Shown here: piece by piece, positions 12,367 through 28,100 of the stretch
Layout: every line of letters begins with the position of its first letter
Numbering within the stretch: the stretch's first letter is position 1
Assembly (NCBI GenBank): GCA_029582155.1
Contig: CM055898.1
Location: 21,236,839 to 21,300,838 of the forward strand
Length of the DNA: 64,000 bases
DNA from: Panopea generosa
Taxonomy: Eukaryota; Mollusca; Bivalvia; Adapedonta; Hiatellidae
Direction of reading: 5' to 3'
Translations under genes and position numbers: made by a program
The notes under the pieces: model-generated
What the model was told of the DNA's origin: nothing
Databases searched by the model: none
Seen by the model: the letters and a program-made list of their open reading frames with translations, nothing else

Positions 12367-15300
12367 TATGTTGTTAGTGTATGTATTTTAGTAGAAGTAG
12401 TCGTGGTAGTAACAGAAATAGCGGTACTTGTAATAAAATCTAAAGTCCTTAAAATATTTTGACTCAAAGTTAACACCGCTATTAAAATATGTTTTCTTTT
12501 GTTGCCTAAACATATTATAAATACTTACCTTTTAAAACAATGGCGAAAGTGTTAATAAGCCACACAGTTTTTTAAACGATAAATGCCGGAACAGTATGTC
12601 TTAAAATAATTTGGACACTATGGTGTCACACAGCGTGAGCTAATTAGTGACAGTGCGATTTTTGTGTTCCCCTCGTCCAATGCTGTGGGGCAATGTGGGC
12701 TAACAGAAGCTAGTATCGATGTCCAATATGTACTTTAAGAAAATCCACTTTATACCTCACTGATCGGCAAACTAAACACTTGAGAACAGATAATAAAATG
12801 GAAATAGTATTTTAAAAAACGAACGTCTATAATAAATTTCGAATCCTATTATATAATCTGAATATGTGCCAAACTGTGCTACGAAACTTTTAAACTTACG
12901 CGGAACAAAATTGTATAAATAAGGTTTAGGATATCGGTTAAAGTACATATATTTAAAGTGTAACGATAAAATACATTTTATAATCTAGGTATACTATTTT
13001 GCTGGTATTTAAGTTATGTCCACAGCTGTGAAGATTGCTTTTATTCTGGAACGAGTAAATTCGATTTGCGACATTGTCGTATATATCCCTTTAAATTGCT
13101 ATGGCCCCCGAGACATTGATGTATGCTGATAATAAAAATACACATATATCCATAATCAAGTTATCATTTACGAGGATGCTCTTAAAATCTGATAGTGCTA
13201 TAAAAAGGACGAAAATACTTTAAATATATTTCAAAATATAATCAGAAATTAAGACAATTTGTAACTAACTTGTGCAGAAATAAAATTCATTATTAAATGT
13301 GTTTAGTTCTAGTCAGGACGACCCCGTGTCAGTATAATCGGACTGAAAGGGTTTCATGCCATGTGTGTCAGCGCTTAGAAAAGACGTGTCTTAAGTAATC
13401 TATAATAGACACCATCGCGATATGATTTTTTTTTGTTCAAAGTGACGCTTAACCCTATACAACATTTATCGTTCGAGTATTCATGTAGCTTATAAAATAA
13501 CTAATTTTACTCCATTAATGAAACCCTCACATATAAACAAATTATTTGTACCAAATTTATCAATTAGAATTACAAAGAAGTATAGCATACAAAAAGGTCA
13601 TAAAACTTGTATGATTGTGTGATTATGGGGATACTTGGAATAAAATAATATACCCCATGCTAGGAACATATCTTAGGGTCATATTTTATTGTTAACGCTC
13701 TTGCAGCAGGGGGAGAAGGTAGGGGGTTCTATGGTTAATAGAACATGTGACAGTTTCTATCGGTGGTTTAATTACAAATGGTATGTCAATGTATATATTA
13801 AACAACTATATTCTTTGGAACTGTTAATTAACTTACAAACATTCTTTGATTCTTTAAATTGTAAAAGAAAAGTTCATCCCAAACACTACAACTCATTCAT
13901 TTTGCGTTTGATTGCTTTTTTTAGTTTATTTTTGTTTGCGTGATATTGATATACATAATACAGTTTAACCAAACAGAATAATAATAAATATATCCAAAAT
14001 TTGAATAAGATATGAAACGTTTTTATTTAAGCTAACAAATATTTCTTATGAATTGTATTGAATGTAATTATGGATTTATTAAATAACAGAACATGTAATG
14101 TCTTAACGTCTCACACCACTATTACATTTCCCATAGGGCTCCATTGTAACATGTATGTCTCAAGGGAAGAAAAAGAGAAATAAAGTTTTATTTCTACCTC
14201 CTTCATCTGTAGGTCTGGAGTACTCGAGGGAGATAATAGTGGTGTGAGTCCTGAAAAGGACTTTTTTTTAATTTTAAGATTCTACATTTACATATTATGT
14301 AACAATAATCAATACAAGTTCAATAAAGCTAAATGCATCTACATATCTGAACTAGTTCTGAAATAAGATAAGTTTGAATGACACATGGTTTCAGTCAAAA
14401 TGCTACTATTTCTTGTAAAAAAAGCAAGAATTCACATCCATACAGTCTAAGTTTCATGATAACTTGACCAATTGTGTCTAAAAAGGTCTGAAACTTTCAC
14501 AACTACGTGGTAAAATGAAAAGGTGTCTGAAAATAGGAAGAAAACCAGACAAAAAATGATATTTTCGGAACAAAACTTATTTTAGATAAAATTTCAATAT
14601 CAGAATGATATGGCAGCTACAAAAGCAAACAATTCAAACTATTTTCATGCTAAAGTACTCCATTACCCTGTTTACACATCAATTCAAATATAAAAATGAC
14701 AACACAGGCCCAATAGATAATGCATACATGACATTTAATGTGAAATTCTGCATAATTATCTATAGCATTTTCTATAAAAATGGAGTACAATGATTCGACG
14801 CAGAATTTAATGCGACAACAACCAAAAACAACCGAAGTTAACCGTAAACTGGCCTCTTTTCAGATTGCAACTACTGCCTTTTCATAATTAAACAATAAAA
14901 ATTAGTACAAACTCCCAGTCCAGTGCAAATATGCAATTTATTTCATTTTGCAAACAGTTCTATTTTTGTATGCAGAAATAAGTGGGTGGGGTAATAAATT
15001 AATGTAAATATCAACTTAAAATTCACAATCTGAGTAATAAGCATGCCCATGGGAATTCAGTGTGATCTTGCAGATATTTCAACTTGAATTAAGGGTTGGT
15101 AGCTCTACAGAAATATGGCAAAACCACATATGATGGAGAGAGTGTCACAAATGGGATATGTCTATGAGGACAGGTGTTCATGAAATATGAGACTGGACAC
15201 TGCTCATAAACCTAAACTAAGGGTAAGGAATCACCAAAATGACAATCTACAGAGTAAACCAGCATCTTGCCATGCATTAGACATGATGTATCTCTCTTTT

Positions 15301-16075
15301 TGTTTCCACATTTAACAGAATACTAAATCATACATAGATAATATGAATATCAATAAATTGACATATACAATGTTTGGTCAATGTGTGTAATCTCTACCAT
15401 AAATGCATGAAAAAAATGTAAATCTGTACCATCAGTTATATTAAAATGATTATAAACTCAGATTGTGTTCAACTATTCATAACATGTCCAAATAATAGTT
15501 TAATACATTCTATTTAAAGAAATCAGTATCCCTCAATTCTGCAACATACAGATCTGTCAGTTTCTGTTAACGTCTCACACCACTATTACATTTCCCGTCG
15601 GGCTTCATTGTAATATTTATGTCCAAAACAGAGTGAAAAATTAAATTCTGCAGCATGTGTCTGGGCTCAAATTCTTCATTGGTTCAAGATATGCAATTAT
15701 AAAGGAAAAAAATATACCTTGACCAGGTTTGTTGTTTTTTTTAAATTCAATGTATCAATTTCCAGAGTCATACTATGTCAACTAATCGCCCTAGATGCGG
15801 TTCGAACCAAATGACACAGAATTGTCCAGAAAGCTGGCATCAGCATCAAATTTTCAGAGGTGATTTCTAAAATACTGATTTAACTCATGCTAGCTAAAAA
15901 CAAACCATTGCAGTACAAAGCTCTAAAAAAGGAGGAAAAGAGAACTTAAGTTTTATTTTAACCTCCTTCATCTGTAGGTTAGGAGTTCTCAAAGGATATA
16001 ATAGTGGTGTGGTGTGAGTTCTTAATCATCATCATCATCATCATCATCATCACCACCATCATCACCACCACCGTT

Positions 16076-16115
<40 letters not shown>

Positions 16116-19100
16116 GTAATCAAGCAAATGACGGTGCGAAAATATATTTAGACTTACTTCTTATATATATGGATTACAGAAAGAAGTATAAAATATTATA
16201 TAATAATGCATATGCGCTTCAATTACATACATTTACCATGCAAACAATATTCTTTACAATATTATAAGATACGATTTATATCATAGCGAACGTTCATAAT
16301 TTAAACATATTGTTCATGCAATAAACCATCAAAATGTATATCATTTATGTACACTTTATCCCAACATCCCGTGGAGAATTGCCCTTAGGACATTTGCCGC
16401 TTCCCTTTATTTTCCAAATGTACAAGTTGTCAGTTAATCAGTAATTATCAGCCAGCATTTGCTTCCACGGATTGAAAAAATAAGATGAACAATTTACTTC
16501 AATTGCAATAGGATTAAAATCATTTATAAATTAGAAGTTAAAAAAAAAGTATAATCAAAATAACAAGTTTCAATTCTATTTAAAATATGCACTAAAACTG
16601 TAATTTATTAAGAAACTGAAATTATATCATGGGCACTTTCGCGCCAATTTCGAAAATTATGTAAAAAACGAGTATCACATTTGATTATATATGCTAGACA
16701 AATCTAGAGAGAAAATACAGATAACACCATAGTAGGTATCCTCCAGGATATGCCAAATGTGACCGATGCATTATTTGTCACACCTCACACTCACCTGTTA
16801 ATTGCTCATTGATTAGTTAGAGTCGGATATACAAACTAATTAAAACATGTGTTATGTACATAGTGGCATTTACCAAATTAAAACATGGTTTCTGTCTTAA
16901 TCCTGAAGGCTGTGATGATTTTTTTATAATATATGTAATTCGGCGTCGTTACGCAAAACGTCTGCATATACACCAGTGTTTGAAGAAAAGTTATACAGAA
17001 ATATTTTATAAAACTATCGATCATTTTTTTATAATAACAGTTATGTATTCCGTTTTAAGAAGTCTTATGCATAATAACATCCTTTTAAAATCCTAATAAT
17101 TAATAAAGTACATAAACATATAAATACAATGACCATAGAATTGTTGTGTTATTTTGATGTGCGTGTACGCATTTACCCAATACATGTAACACAATTTAAA
17201 TTGCTTTAAAACTTTATTAACAGACAAGAAATAAAGACAAAAAATGTCCCCATCATCTCCCCTGGTGGGCGTCATCATAATGATATAAATAACAGTGCGG
17301 TCATCTGGTATATGGACAGTCACGAGAATTCCCGAAGATTGCCGATGTTTGCCGACTTATAGAATATAAAATATAGTAGTGTTTCTAAAAATTGTAAAGG
17401 ATCAAAGAGATAAACTCTTATTTTAATATAAATAATATCATTAGAAAGCTTAATACAATATCTTGTTATGCTAATAAGTACAAATTTGGAATAATGTGGC
17501 TGAAATAAGGTGTCGGAGATAATAAATCCAGCTCCAAAAAAATATATTCAATTTGTAAAAAACTTATAGTTGTCTTAAACTTTAAAAAGGACCAAAAAAT
17601 AATTAATTGTAAATTATGAAAAAATAATCAACTCGTAGAGGGCATTTTAAACAACATTTTGTGATAAGTACAAATTTGATATTTTAAACGGTTATTGATT
17701 GGTGAAGATAAAACTAAAACCGTCCTTCTTTGTTTATAGTAAAAATATTATCGGATTTTCACGTGACACAGATATCGAAAGTTGGGTATGTATATTTTCA
17801 TACGCGACACAAGATTTTCTCACTCAATACACAACATCCTTACTTGACTATAGATTTTTCTTACTGGGCACTAGATTTTCTACTCTATATACATTCATCT
17901 TTACAAAACATTCAAATTTCTTATTCAACACTATATTTTCATACGCGGCACTAAATTTTCTCACTTGATACACACAATTCATACAAGACTATAGATTTTT
18001 CTTACTAGGAACTAGATTTTCTAATCTATATATACTCATTATCCTTACACAATATTCAAATTCTTTATTTGACACTTTATTTTCATACGCGACACTAGAT
18101 TTTCTCACTTGATACACAAAATCCTTACTAAACTATAGATTGTTCTTACTGGGTACTATAATTTCAAATCTATATATACACAACTTCCTTACACAATATT
18201 CAAATTCCTTGTTTGACACTTTATTTTCTCACTCCTCGATACACAACATTCTTACTCAGCTAAATATTTGTCTTACTGAGCACTAGATTTTCTAATCTAT
18301 ATAAACTGAACATCCTTACACAACATTCAAATTCCTTATTTGACACTCTATTTTCAAAGGCGACACTAGATTTTCTCACTCAATACACATCATACTTACT
18401 CCACTATAGATCTTTCATACTGGGCACTACATTTTCTAATTTTAAACAAAAGATGTTTTATTCTAAAGGTTTGTATGTGATTAAAATTACTGCATGTTGC
18501 TGTTGTATTACGAATGTATATCAATAAAATACATTCTATATTGAGATCGATCATATGGATTATACTCTATGTCACAAATATGCAATATAAAGAAACGTAT
18601 TTTCACAATTTCAATCTAATTCCAATGATTTAACCGATAAATAAAATAGATGTAGATCTAATGACCCTCCGTTTCTGGGCCCATTATTAGACTGCGCGCT
18701 CCATAAGCGTTCAGTTTAACTTCGAAATTGTTTGATTTGAAAACTACTGAAAGGCAGTAAAAATAGATCTAGATTATATTTTAACGATACTTACTCGTAA
18801 AGATTTCGAGTTCAACATACTTCTCACTTTTTCGTCCTTGGAGATATGTGTATATTTTTATGGTATACAACGTTCCTGCCTTCAAATCAGTTACATCATA
18901 CGTATCATTATAGGCAAATACTTCCAATTCATCTCCAGACAGCGATGGACTAACATTTAAACAATAGCTATCTTTTGCTGTGTTAGATTCCATATAAAGC
19001 GTCAAACTGTGCTCGTGCTGTTCCTGAATATAAGCACGTGATACTGGCTTTGGCCCTGTGTAATAGAACAATTATAGGTACTTATTTAATGATTAATCAT

Positions 19101-22100
19101 TATTATCTCAAAAACACATTTTCATTTAATGAAAATAAAATCAAAACTATGGAGAATCTTTACAGTTCGTGGTCAACAACATATAATATATGGAGCAGGT
19201 TATAACATAACTGACAAGAAGCACCACTTATATTAATATAGCAAGAAATACATTTAATCTGGATGAGCAATTCATCTATCTATAACAAAAGCTTATATGT
19301 GTCGGATTTACACATGCTTTACAAAACTGGGACATGTACATATATTGCTTTGTAAATAAGCATTTCATGCATATAGTATGAAGGAGAGAATTAGAATAAC
19401 GACAGTCATTCAAATAATAGGATTGAACAGATGCCATAATACTCGATCTATCAAAATATAAATATTTCCCGAATGGTTGCAACTATAATCTACTTATCAT
19501 ATTGCTTTGCTGCAACAAAAGACAAAAATAACATATACTGTTACATAATCTATTTTGTTGTCAATATTTTATTATATTCATGTTTAATACGATTTTAAGA
19601 CAAAACCTGTAGTACACATTTCTATTTAGAATAGTTCGCCCGGTAATAAATAGTTACTGTCATAATATGGTACCTAGCCGCATATTCTTTTTGTTATATA
19701 TGTTATTAATATTTTCAGACTAAAACTAAAATATTTGAAGTGCTCAAATGCAGATTATAACCAAAAAGTCCGATAGTCTCCAAGTATGGAACAATTTCAG
19801 CAGTGGAAATAACATTGTGTGCTCTGAATAAACTACATATTATTTTATTTATTATGTATTTATACTGGTATCGTAGATTTGACATAATAATAACAGAGAG
19901 TCCAGTCCACGGGTGAATCCTAACAAATACTTGTTTTAGTGAGTGTTTGAATTGTTAACTCTTACTTGTATAGTTCTTCAGTTTGGGATTGTTTTCACTT
20001 GTATATCCGGGTACATGAGACTCCATTGTAATCGTATATTCAGTTCCACCTTCAAGATTGTAAACTATGTGGGAAGTGGTATCATCACTACAGGGTATTA
20101 CGTCTGTTCCATTTCCATAATTTGGTGCTGGGTCAATAGTTAATATGTAGTTATCACACTTTCCATCTGTATTATTTTGCCATGTGACTGTTAGGTTTTG
20201 CTCCCAAATATTCGCTAAGGCAAGATTTGTAGGTGAATCTGGTACTGAAAAAGATCGTTTCATAAATTTATCCGGAACACGAATAACGTACTTGATTATT
20301 TATCTAATTATTGTTACTTATATTCAGCATGTTATTATAATTGTTTAATTACTTGTAATAACAGTAGCACATTAAACTAATTTTGTAAAGTTTCTTTTAG
20401 CACCAATGTAAACTGATTCCGACAATCTAATAATAACATACCGTATCATGTGTTTCATTTCATATGTGTATTATGATATCAGCCCTCAATTATTTACAGC
20501 ATTCTTTTAAGTTTACATTGTTATGCAATTCTGTAAACTCTTAATTTACTATTTTAACATATGATCTGGCAGTAAGAGAACAATGACTATATAAATATAC
20601 TAGTATCTATGACGTTGCCTTTTACGTATACTTCTCATATGTTACGAGATGCATCTAAACAAATTAATATTGCAGTATACGCAAAAACGAAATCAGGAGC
20701 AGGATGACTTCTTAAAATAATTTTAAAATACGGAAAAAAACTAGCTCGCATTGCTACGTGATAAGAAGTTCGATAGATGGACAATTTACTTTATCGGTTG
20801 ACATAATACAATAACTGATCATGAATTTACATTATTATGGCATACTATTGAGCAAAATGTTTAGTGTACGACTTTAAAAAGTAAAGTTTGTTTTAGGACA
20901 AATATGATTAACTGTACGTAGTATACATACTTACTGGTATATGTAGAAACGTTAGAATAATTTCCACTGAGTACACCATTCACTTGTATATAGAGACGTA
21001 TGTCAAAGTTTGTTCCAGATGGCAACATATGTATCGCTAAAACTGTTGAATATTCATCCCAAGGTTTGTTGAAAGTTGTTTGACCATTCTTATCTGGCGG
21101 TTGAATAACTATAACTACCATTGTGTTTTCCGTAAAAGTTGATGCACCTTTCCATCCGACCGTAAAACTGTTAGTTGTTATACTTGTTTTTGAAACGACT
21201 ACTGTTGTGTCTTGTAATATAGGGCCTACAAGATTATAAAAAAAAGAAATATGACACTGTTGATATATTATAATTCCTTCTCAACATTCCCAATACTTTT
21301 GCTTAATACAAACAATATTTTTGATATATGGGTAGTGTTATGTAACAGACGTATTTCTTAAACTACAAATAAACTGTAATTTAAAGTGCGGTGTGTTCAT
21401 TGGGTTACAGAGGAAGATCCAGAATTTCAGTTTAGAGGGGGCGTAGTCAGGGGGCGCAAGACGAATTCTGAACATGTGTCTAAGCAGAAACATAGTGGAT
21501 TTTAATAAAATATTAGAGTTTAGGGATGGATGCGTGCGCCGAGTTTTTTAAAAAGTTGATCTGCCATTTATATATATTAACTTAATAATTCAATAATTCT
21601 TGAAAATTAAATTCCCACGGAGTCCTTACTTGTATGATCTATCGTAAAGGACAACTAAAGGAATATATCATTGGTATATGCGACTTTAAATTAAGATTAA
21701 AGAGTAGTGACATTTCATTACAGTTGGCTTTATCGGATTCGACTTGTCGTGCTGGCTCAAACCCTACAAAATATCACACTTCACATGTGTAGTTGATAGT
21801 AATAACCGTCAAATATAATCCTATTTACGTCAGGGAAATGCATTTATCGATATCTGAAACCAAACACAACATCGCATCAATTCAAAATGTTTAAAGAGAC
21901 ACACAGCAATGTAGTATTATTAAATTACATAAACATATAATATAAAAAGTGGCATTCATTATGACCCTATTCTCATCTACTGTTATGCCACCTTTCCACT
22001 GAATCTTATATATTTACAATCGAAGAATTTGAAATATATGTAGTATTGTCGTTGACATAACAACCACAACTTGTATCAACAAAACATTACGTACATGGTC

Positions 22101-25100
22101 TCCTGCTTTCTCCCTATATGCAAAGATTTGTAAATATATCTAGACTAATACATTTTGTTCTCAGAATCCACATTGCCCGTATTCCTTGGCATATCTTTAC
22201 CATTTTTGTCTTCATAGCAATCACATATATTTCTATGCGAAGTAACATGACGTGCATATTTTCCTCATTGCGCTCTAGCTACGAATCAAGGACTTATAAA
22301 TATATGTCTAGTGTTTAATTTGGTTATTGCGGAAGCCATATGTTTGCGGACAGAAATATGGTTTCCCAGCGTCAAACAGGTGCATGCAGTTTTAAACAAT
22401 TATTCGATGGTCATTTGTGGTTCACCATAGCAAAATCCAATTTTTTTTTTCTAATCGCCCCGTGTCCAACGTCCATCCGTCTGTGTATATGCATATCCCT
22501 AAAGTGTACAGATTGTTTTCTCTCTAGCACCTGTATTTTTCAATGGATCTTAATAAAAACATACACAGCTAGTGTGCCTCTTGAATACTAAACAATTTCG
22601 CATTTTACTGCTGTGCTTTCTCTCCTCTTATGCACTCTAACACTGGAATTTATAACTGAATCCCCACCAGTGCATAAAAGATACATAATACCATAGCTTA
22701 TCGAATCATGTTTCCAACAGGCCTAATTTGAAAATAAATATTTGTGTTGTGGCTTATTGTTCCAAGGCTGTTTCTCTGCCTTGCACATTTTGTATGTAAA
22801 TTCAAAGGCTTATTATTGTATATCAGTTTTATCAAGTTTAACATTTCATTAATTCTTTAAGTAGATTACATCTTCTAATTTCCGTCTTTATTATGTAGCC
22901 TTAGACCTCAATGCGATTATGCTTTTAGATATTGTAGTCTTTATATGTATTTAAGGTGTCTTAATTTCTATGACAACAGTTTTAATACATTTTACTTTAT
23001 GTCTGTAGTATAAATACAAAACCTTCCAAAGAGTTCGGACGTTATGTAATTATACTGTCTCTAAGAAGTGGATATTTTCCGTTCTTACTTAGCTTTCAAA
23101 AACGTTTATATGTTCTAAATTCAAGTTGGAAAACCATAACCAACTTTATTTATTTACTTCAATTAATCACAATTGAATACTCCGATTACTTAATATTTTT
23201 AGAAACTTCGTTACTGGACATCAATACTACATTCATCACGATGACTGGACTTAAACAAGTATTGTGCTGTTATACGACTACATGTGTTACTATTTATAAT
23301 TCGTACTTTATACGTGCTCTACTCGATATATTAACATTTACAAATAACGAATACAATTAATAAACTTTATTTCATAAAGTGTTGATTACTTCTCCCACAA
23401 ACCACAGCAGTACAATCACCGTTCCATTACTATCGCTCCGGTGCCGCGATGAGGCACATAACGCATCATATAGAAGAAACTAGCTTGGTTTTATATAGCC
23501 GCCTGTATATGAGGAGTAATAAAATACGCAACACCCTTCACACCCATAGACCTGCTTAACAGTTTCGAAGAACACGAAGTGATCTTCTTGATTCCAGTGA
23601 ATCAGAATTAATAACAGCACTGAGTTAATTGAACTTATTGATTGATTGAATATTTAGTGTTATTCTAATGCCATAAAGGACTAACAGACGGTCAGTTAAC
23701 CTAACCTAACTTTTTCTTGGGATCCTGGAAGGTTAACCAGTACTCGAGCACACCCCATCTCAGCAAGTTACTGATAACCTTCCCATTTGAATCAGCGGTG
23801 AGCTACGAATGATAATGAGACGCAATGCCGTATATCAATCATCAAGGAGACATCTGCCTGACGGGGATTCGATCTCACGACCCCTGGATTGATGATCAGA
23901 CCCACTATCGACTGAGCTAATCGGGCCCGGCTGCACGGGGCGACTTTCCACGGCCGTCATAAAAGTACGTTATTAAAAACGTTATTATGTATTTGTGAGA
24001 GTCATTACTATCAGTGCTAGGGCATGTCAGAGGTGTTGTATATTGTATAATCACTCATAAACTGGATTGTCACTAACACCGGAACTCTTCTTTTTATTCA
24101 TGGATGTGTTCTGTGCTAAGGATCACTTTATCGGATAGAATATGCTTTTTTTCGTAAATGCGGTTTTATTGACTATGTGGCGTCCATAAAGTATCAGTAC
24201 TTACTTTGAATTGTTGTTATGGCGTCCGTAAAATATCAGCCCTTACTTTACGTTTATTTCCGGTTTTTAGTAATCATCAGGCTCATTCGGTGAATATCGC
24301 TTCAACAGTAACAACTTATCTACCGAGAGCTGGACGACTAAATATCAGTTTTTGGGAGCAACAAGTAGCATCAGGAATAAAATATTCAGAGATAACTAGT
24401 ATCTTACTAGAAATGTCATGATTCTCAATCACTAGCCCATAACTTAGAAAGCAGCAGCCTATATTGTTTATGCTATAAAATGTTTGACATTAAACTGTTT
24501 GAGGCTAGTAAGTTTAATATAACAGACTGAGCAAATCGTATTTGATAATATAAAGTCACCATATCCTTATGTAATAATGTTTAGTCTGTTCTAATGATGT
24601 TGTTGTAGTTGTATGGTGTTTAGCGTCGCTTTCAACAATTTTTCAGTAATATCGCGACGGTGTCTACTTGAGACAGTATTCTGAGCGCTGTCACACTGGA
24701 GTATCATGCCGCAGACACGTGGTATGATACCCCACCCAGTCACATTATACTGACACCGGGCCGACCAGACCTAGAACTATCCTCTAAATCCTGAGCTCCA
24801 AGCGAAGAAGCTTCTAGTACCATTTTTAAAGTCTTTGGTATAACCCGGCCGGGGATCGAACCCACAACCTTCTGCATGCGAGGCGGACGCTCTACCACTA
24901 GACCACGCTGCGGTCTCTGTTCTAATGAATAATGTAATATGGCTAAGATTTGTGTTTTACATTATTTTAATTACTCGATATCTCTATCTTTATAAATGGA
25001 CATTATATTGTAATATAACTCGTAGGAATATTATAGTAAACGAAAGCATCCTTTGGAAGCACAGATGTAAGTTTATGTTTTCATTTAGTCACTATCATAT

Positions 25101-28100
25101 TCAACTTTTGGTACAATGTGCCAATATGTTTTATCCGAAGGATTGAACTGGACAAAATGCAATAAAAAGTTAAGCATATTTCTTTTCCAACCATGAAACA
25201 GTTTTGGTTGTTTTGCGTATATTGGTTGCAAGAAGAAAATTTTATTCAGGTTTATTCGTTATATTACGACTGGTCGTTTTGTTGCATAGAGCATGTTAGC
25301 ATTTATATGTCAAAAGCTGTCCTTATCATCGTTGTGCCATACATTTGACCCGAGTTAAAAAAATATTATCGCGTTTTCACTTGTCCTGTTTTTTTTTGTG
25401 TTTTTTTTTTGTTGTTGTTATTTCCTGTTTTTGAATAAGATCGTGTCCGTTGTCATAATTATGTCTCCATAGTAACATATTTCTCCATATAATATCAACT
25501 TGCGCATGCCTACATCGTTTGACATTGTTAATTTGATATATTTTAAAAAGTATACATCATAAGCACTTGAGTATTTATACAATCTATGTCATTTGGGTGT
25601 TGTTGTTGTTTTTTTTTGTCTCTTTACTTTAAATTAATTTGTCCTTTTTTCAATTTAAATTTAATGTTAAATTGTTTCTCTTACACATTTGCTCCCAGAG
25701 TAAAAAAAATCAAATTTTAAGGCTACAAAATGTGCATTATCAATATTATTTGTTTACATTCATATTTTAAAGTTTTGCAATATAATTATATGAGGCCAAT
25801 AGTCACGAAGACGAGTACCCACCTGGTTTTAAAAGCATTAAAGGTTCAAAATTGCTTGGCTATAAAAACTTTGATAATTGAAATCGTATTGAAGGGTAGG
25901 TAAACAAATAATCAGTAATACCGACGTTACTCCAATCTATTTTATCACTTTCTGAAAAGATTACCTACTAATGCATTAAATATAACTCTCAAATAGAATT
26001 TTTTCGTGATATTTCTAAATATAATTCAAATAATACACCATATTATATAACACTTGAATTATGTCAAACTGATATATTAATATATTTTTGGTACAGTAGC
26101 AGCATGTTCAAGAGATTTAAATATGCGTCTTTTAACAGTACTAGTATGAAAACCCTGACATTTTCTGCAATATTTTCGGCCAAGACTACGTTCATTCTTT
26201 TCAATAAGTTTTGTTCATTATCAATACTACCTTTTAATGAGGAGATTCCGTGCATTAGAATGTCGGCATATCGCAGTCGATGTAATCCAATTTTGCTGCT
26301 GATCAACAAAAGTAGTCCATGTAAATGATGATGGAGTAACGTTTTATGCAAGTTTCGTTTCGGTATAATGGATACCAGTCCATGTAGTGGTAAGATAAAC
26401 TTTCTTGTTCAAAACAAAACAATACACAGACTGAATGAGTTTTAAAAATGTAAACTAGTAATATAATATCAGTCCTTTATAATTAAGCAGGTGAGTTATT
26501 TGATGCTGCAAGCTGAGAGGTACGAATATATACACATCTATGTAAATTACTGTAAAATATAATAGTTTTCTAGATTCTCGTTAGTCAAGTATAACGTTCA
26601 TCAATATCAATTCTGTATTGACAAAGTATGGACTTTGTACAACTTGCCTCAAGTTTGACAGTACGTTAATTATCACCGACTATATAGTATTAAAATAACG
26701 GTATTTACCTCAATAGTTTAGATTATTGTTGGTTTAACTATGAATAAACAGTTTTATAAGTACAGTATTTTTGTAACATACAAATCAAGTTTCACATCGG
26801 ATCGATAGTCATACGTTTAGGCATCACACGTAGATACTATTTAAGATAAGAATATAAATAGTTTTGGATAATTGCTGAAACATTTAATATAAGGGCTGCT
26901 CGATTATTAATCAACTTAGTAGCTTATCTCTTAAAATACTGATTTGAGGGCTGTTATATTCTATTTCATCCTTTCAACATATTCTCCATCATTAAAAACA
27001 CACAATTTAGCCTTCGAATCAACTTCTGGAATGCGCTTCATAATGTGTGATCAGATATAAACTCGTTCATGATGTTTTGGAAAAGAAACATTTTTTCTCG
27101 ACGCGAAACTGCCTTATAAAATAGCGTTTCTTATCCAAATGCACATTGAATTTCATGTTATATTTGCCTTATCGAAAAGTCTAGTTGAAAGTTAACTACA
27201 GTTAGTTCGACCTAACTCACAGTACTCACTCGTTATGCACACGAATTTCGTTTGAAGGTTACTATGCTAGCATGTTGAGCTGCAACATGCTATAAACATT
27301 GACTGATATAAATTAATGTAACGGTTCACATGCTTTTAATAAAAGGGAAATGCGCACAGTTTCTCGCACCCCATAATATTCTACATTTTGCAAATGAAAC
27401 AATAAGCGATGCTCAATTATACTTTAATTAATATCTAATTAACTCAATTTTATTAAGCAATCAGCTACAAAATAACCTTTGACCATTTACGAAACAAGTA
27501 TTGTGAAAATATGGTCATGACATATAATACACATTAGCAAAGGATTACATAACTCATGAAATACATATTACACATCAACTTAACAGAATTAAGTCTTAAG
27601 TTACAAAATAACTTGTCAGAGAGAGCGAGAGCGCGCGCGAGAGAGAGAGACAGACAAAGAGACAGACATACTGCAGACAGACAGACAATTATATATTTAG
27701 CTAAATTAACATGTTCTTTATTTGATAAAAATCTTTTTTTTAACTGTAGAATAGTTGCCCAAGCTTGATTGTATATATGCATGTAGATTGTTCTTATAAT
27801 TCTATATACTGGACAAACAAGTGCAAATGATATTCCGACTCTACTTAGTTTTGAATACAAAATATGCATTCTCATTTCCATCAATGTTGTTGAAACGCCC
27901 TGCTCTACCTTTATAAGTTAATGTATATTTTTTCACAATAAAAATATACTTGACTATATACTTTATTCACAAGAAAACGTGCTCCCATAAATATCTTTAT
28001 ACCAGGAAACAAAATTAAAATACCTTATATTAAGAACTTACGCGGAAGACAAATATCCTTATTCTTGTCTTTGTAATTCCACATGTCACACTGACATGTA

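Noticed and set aside
12169-12476. Overlapping open frames of 97 and 162 codons on opposite strands
   Set aside because: They are translations of the (TAG)n microsatellite: Ser/Val runs one way, Thr runs the other.
26064-26351. 95-codon minus and 74-codon plus open frames overlapping each other
   Set aside because: No motif, no splice sites in phase with the receptor, no similarity to the LINE segments found elsewhere.
27534-27884. 116-codon minus-strand open frame with Leu/Ser/Ala run
   Set aside because: Crosses a GA/CG simple repeat; the matching plus-strand frame is an Arg run.
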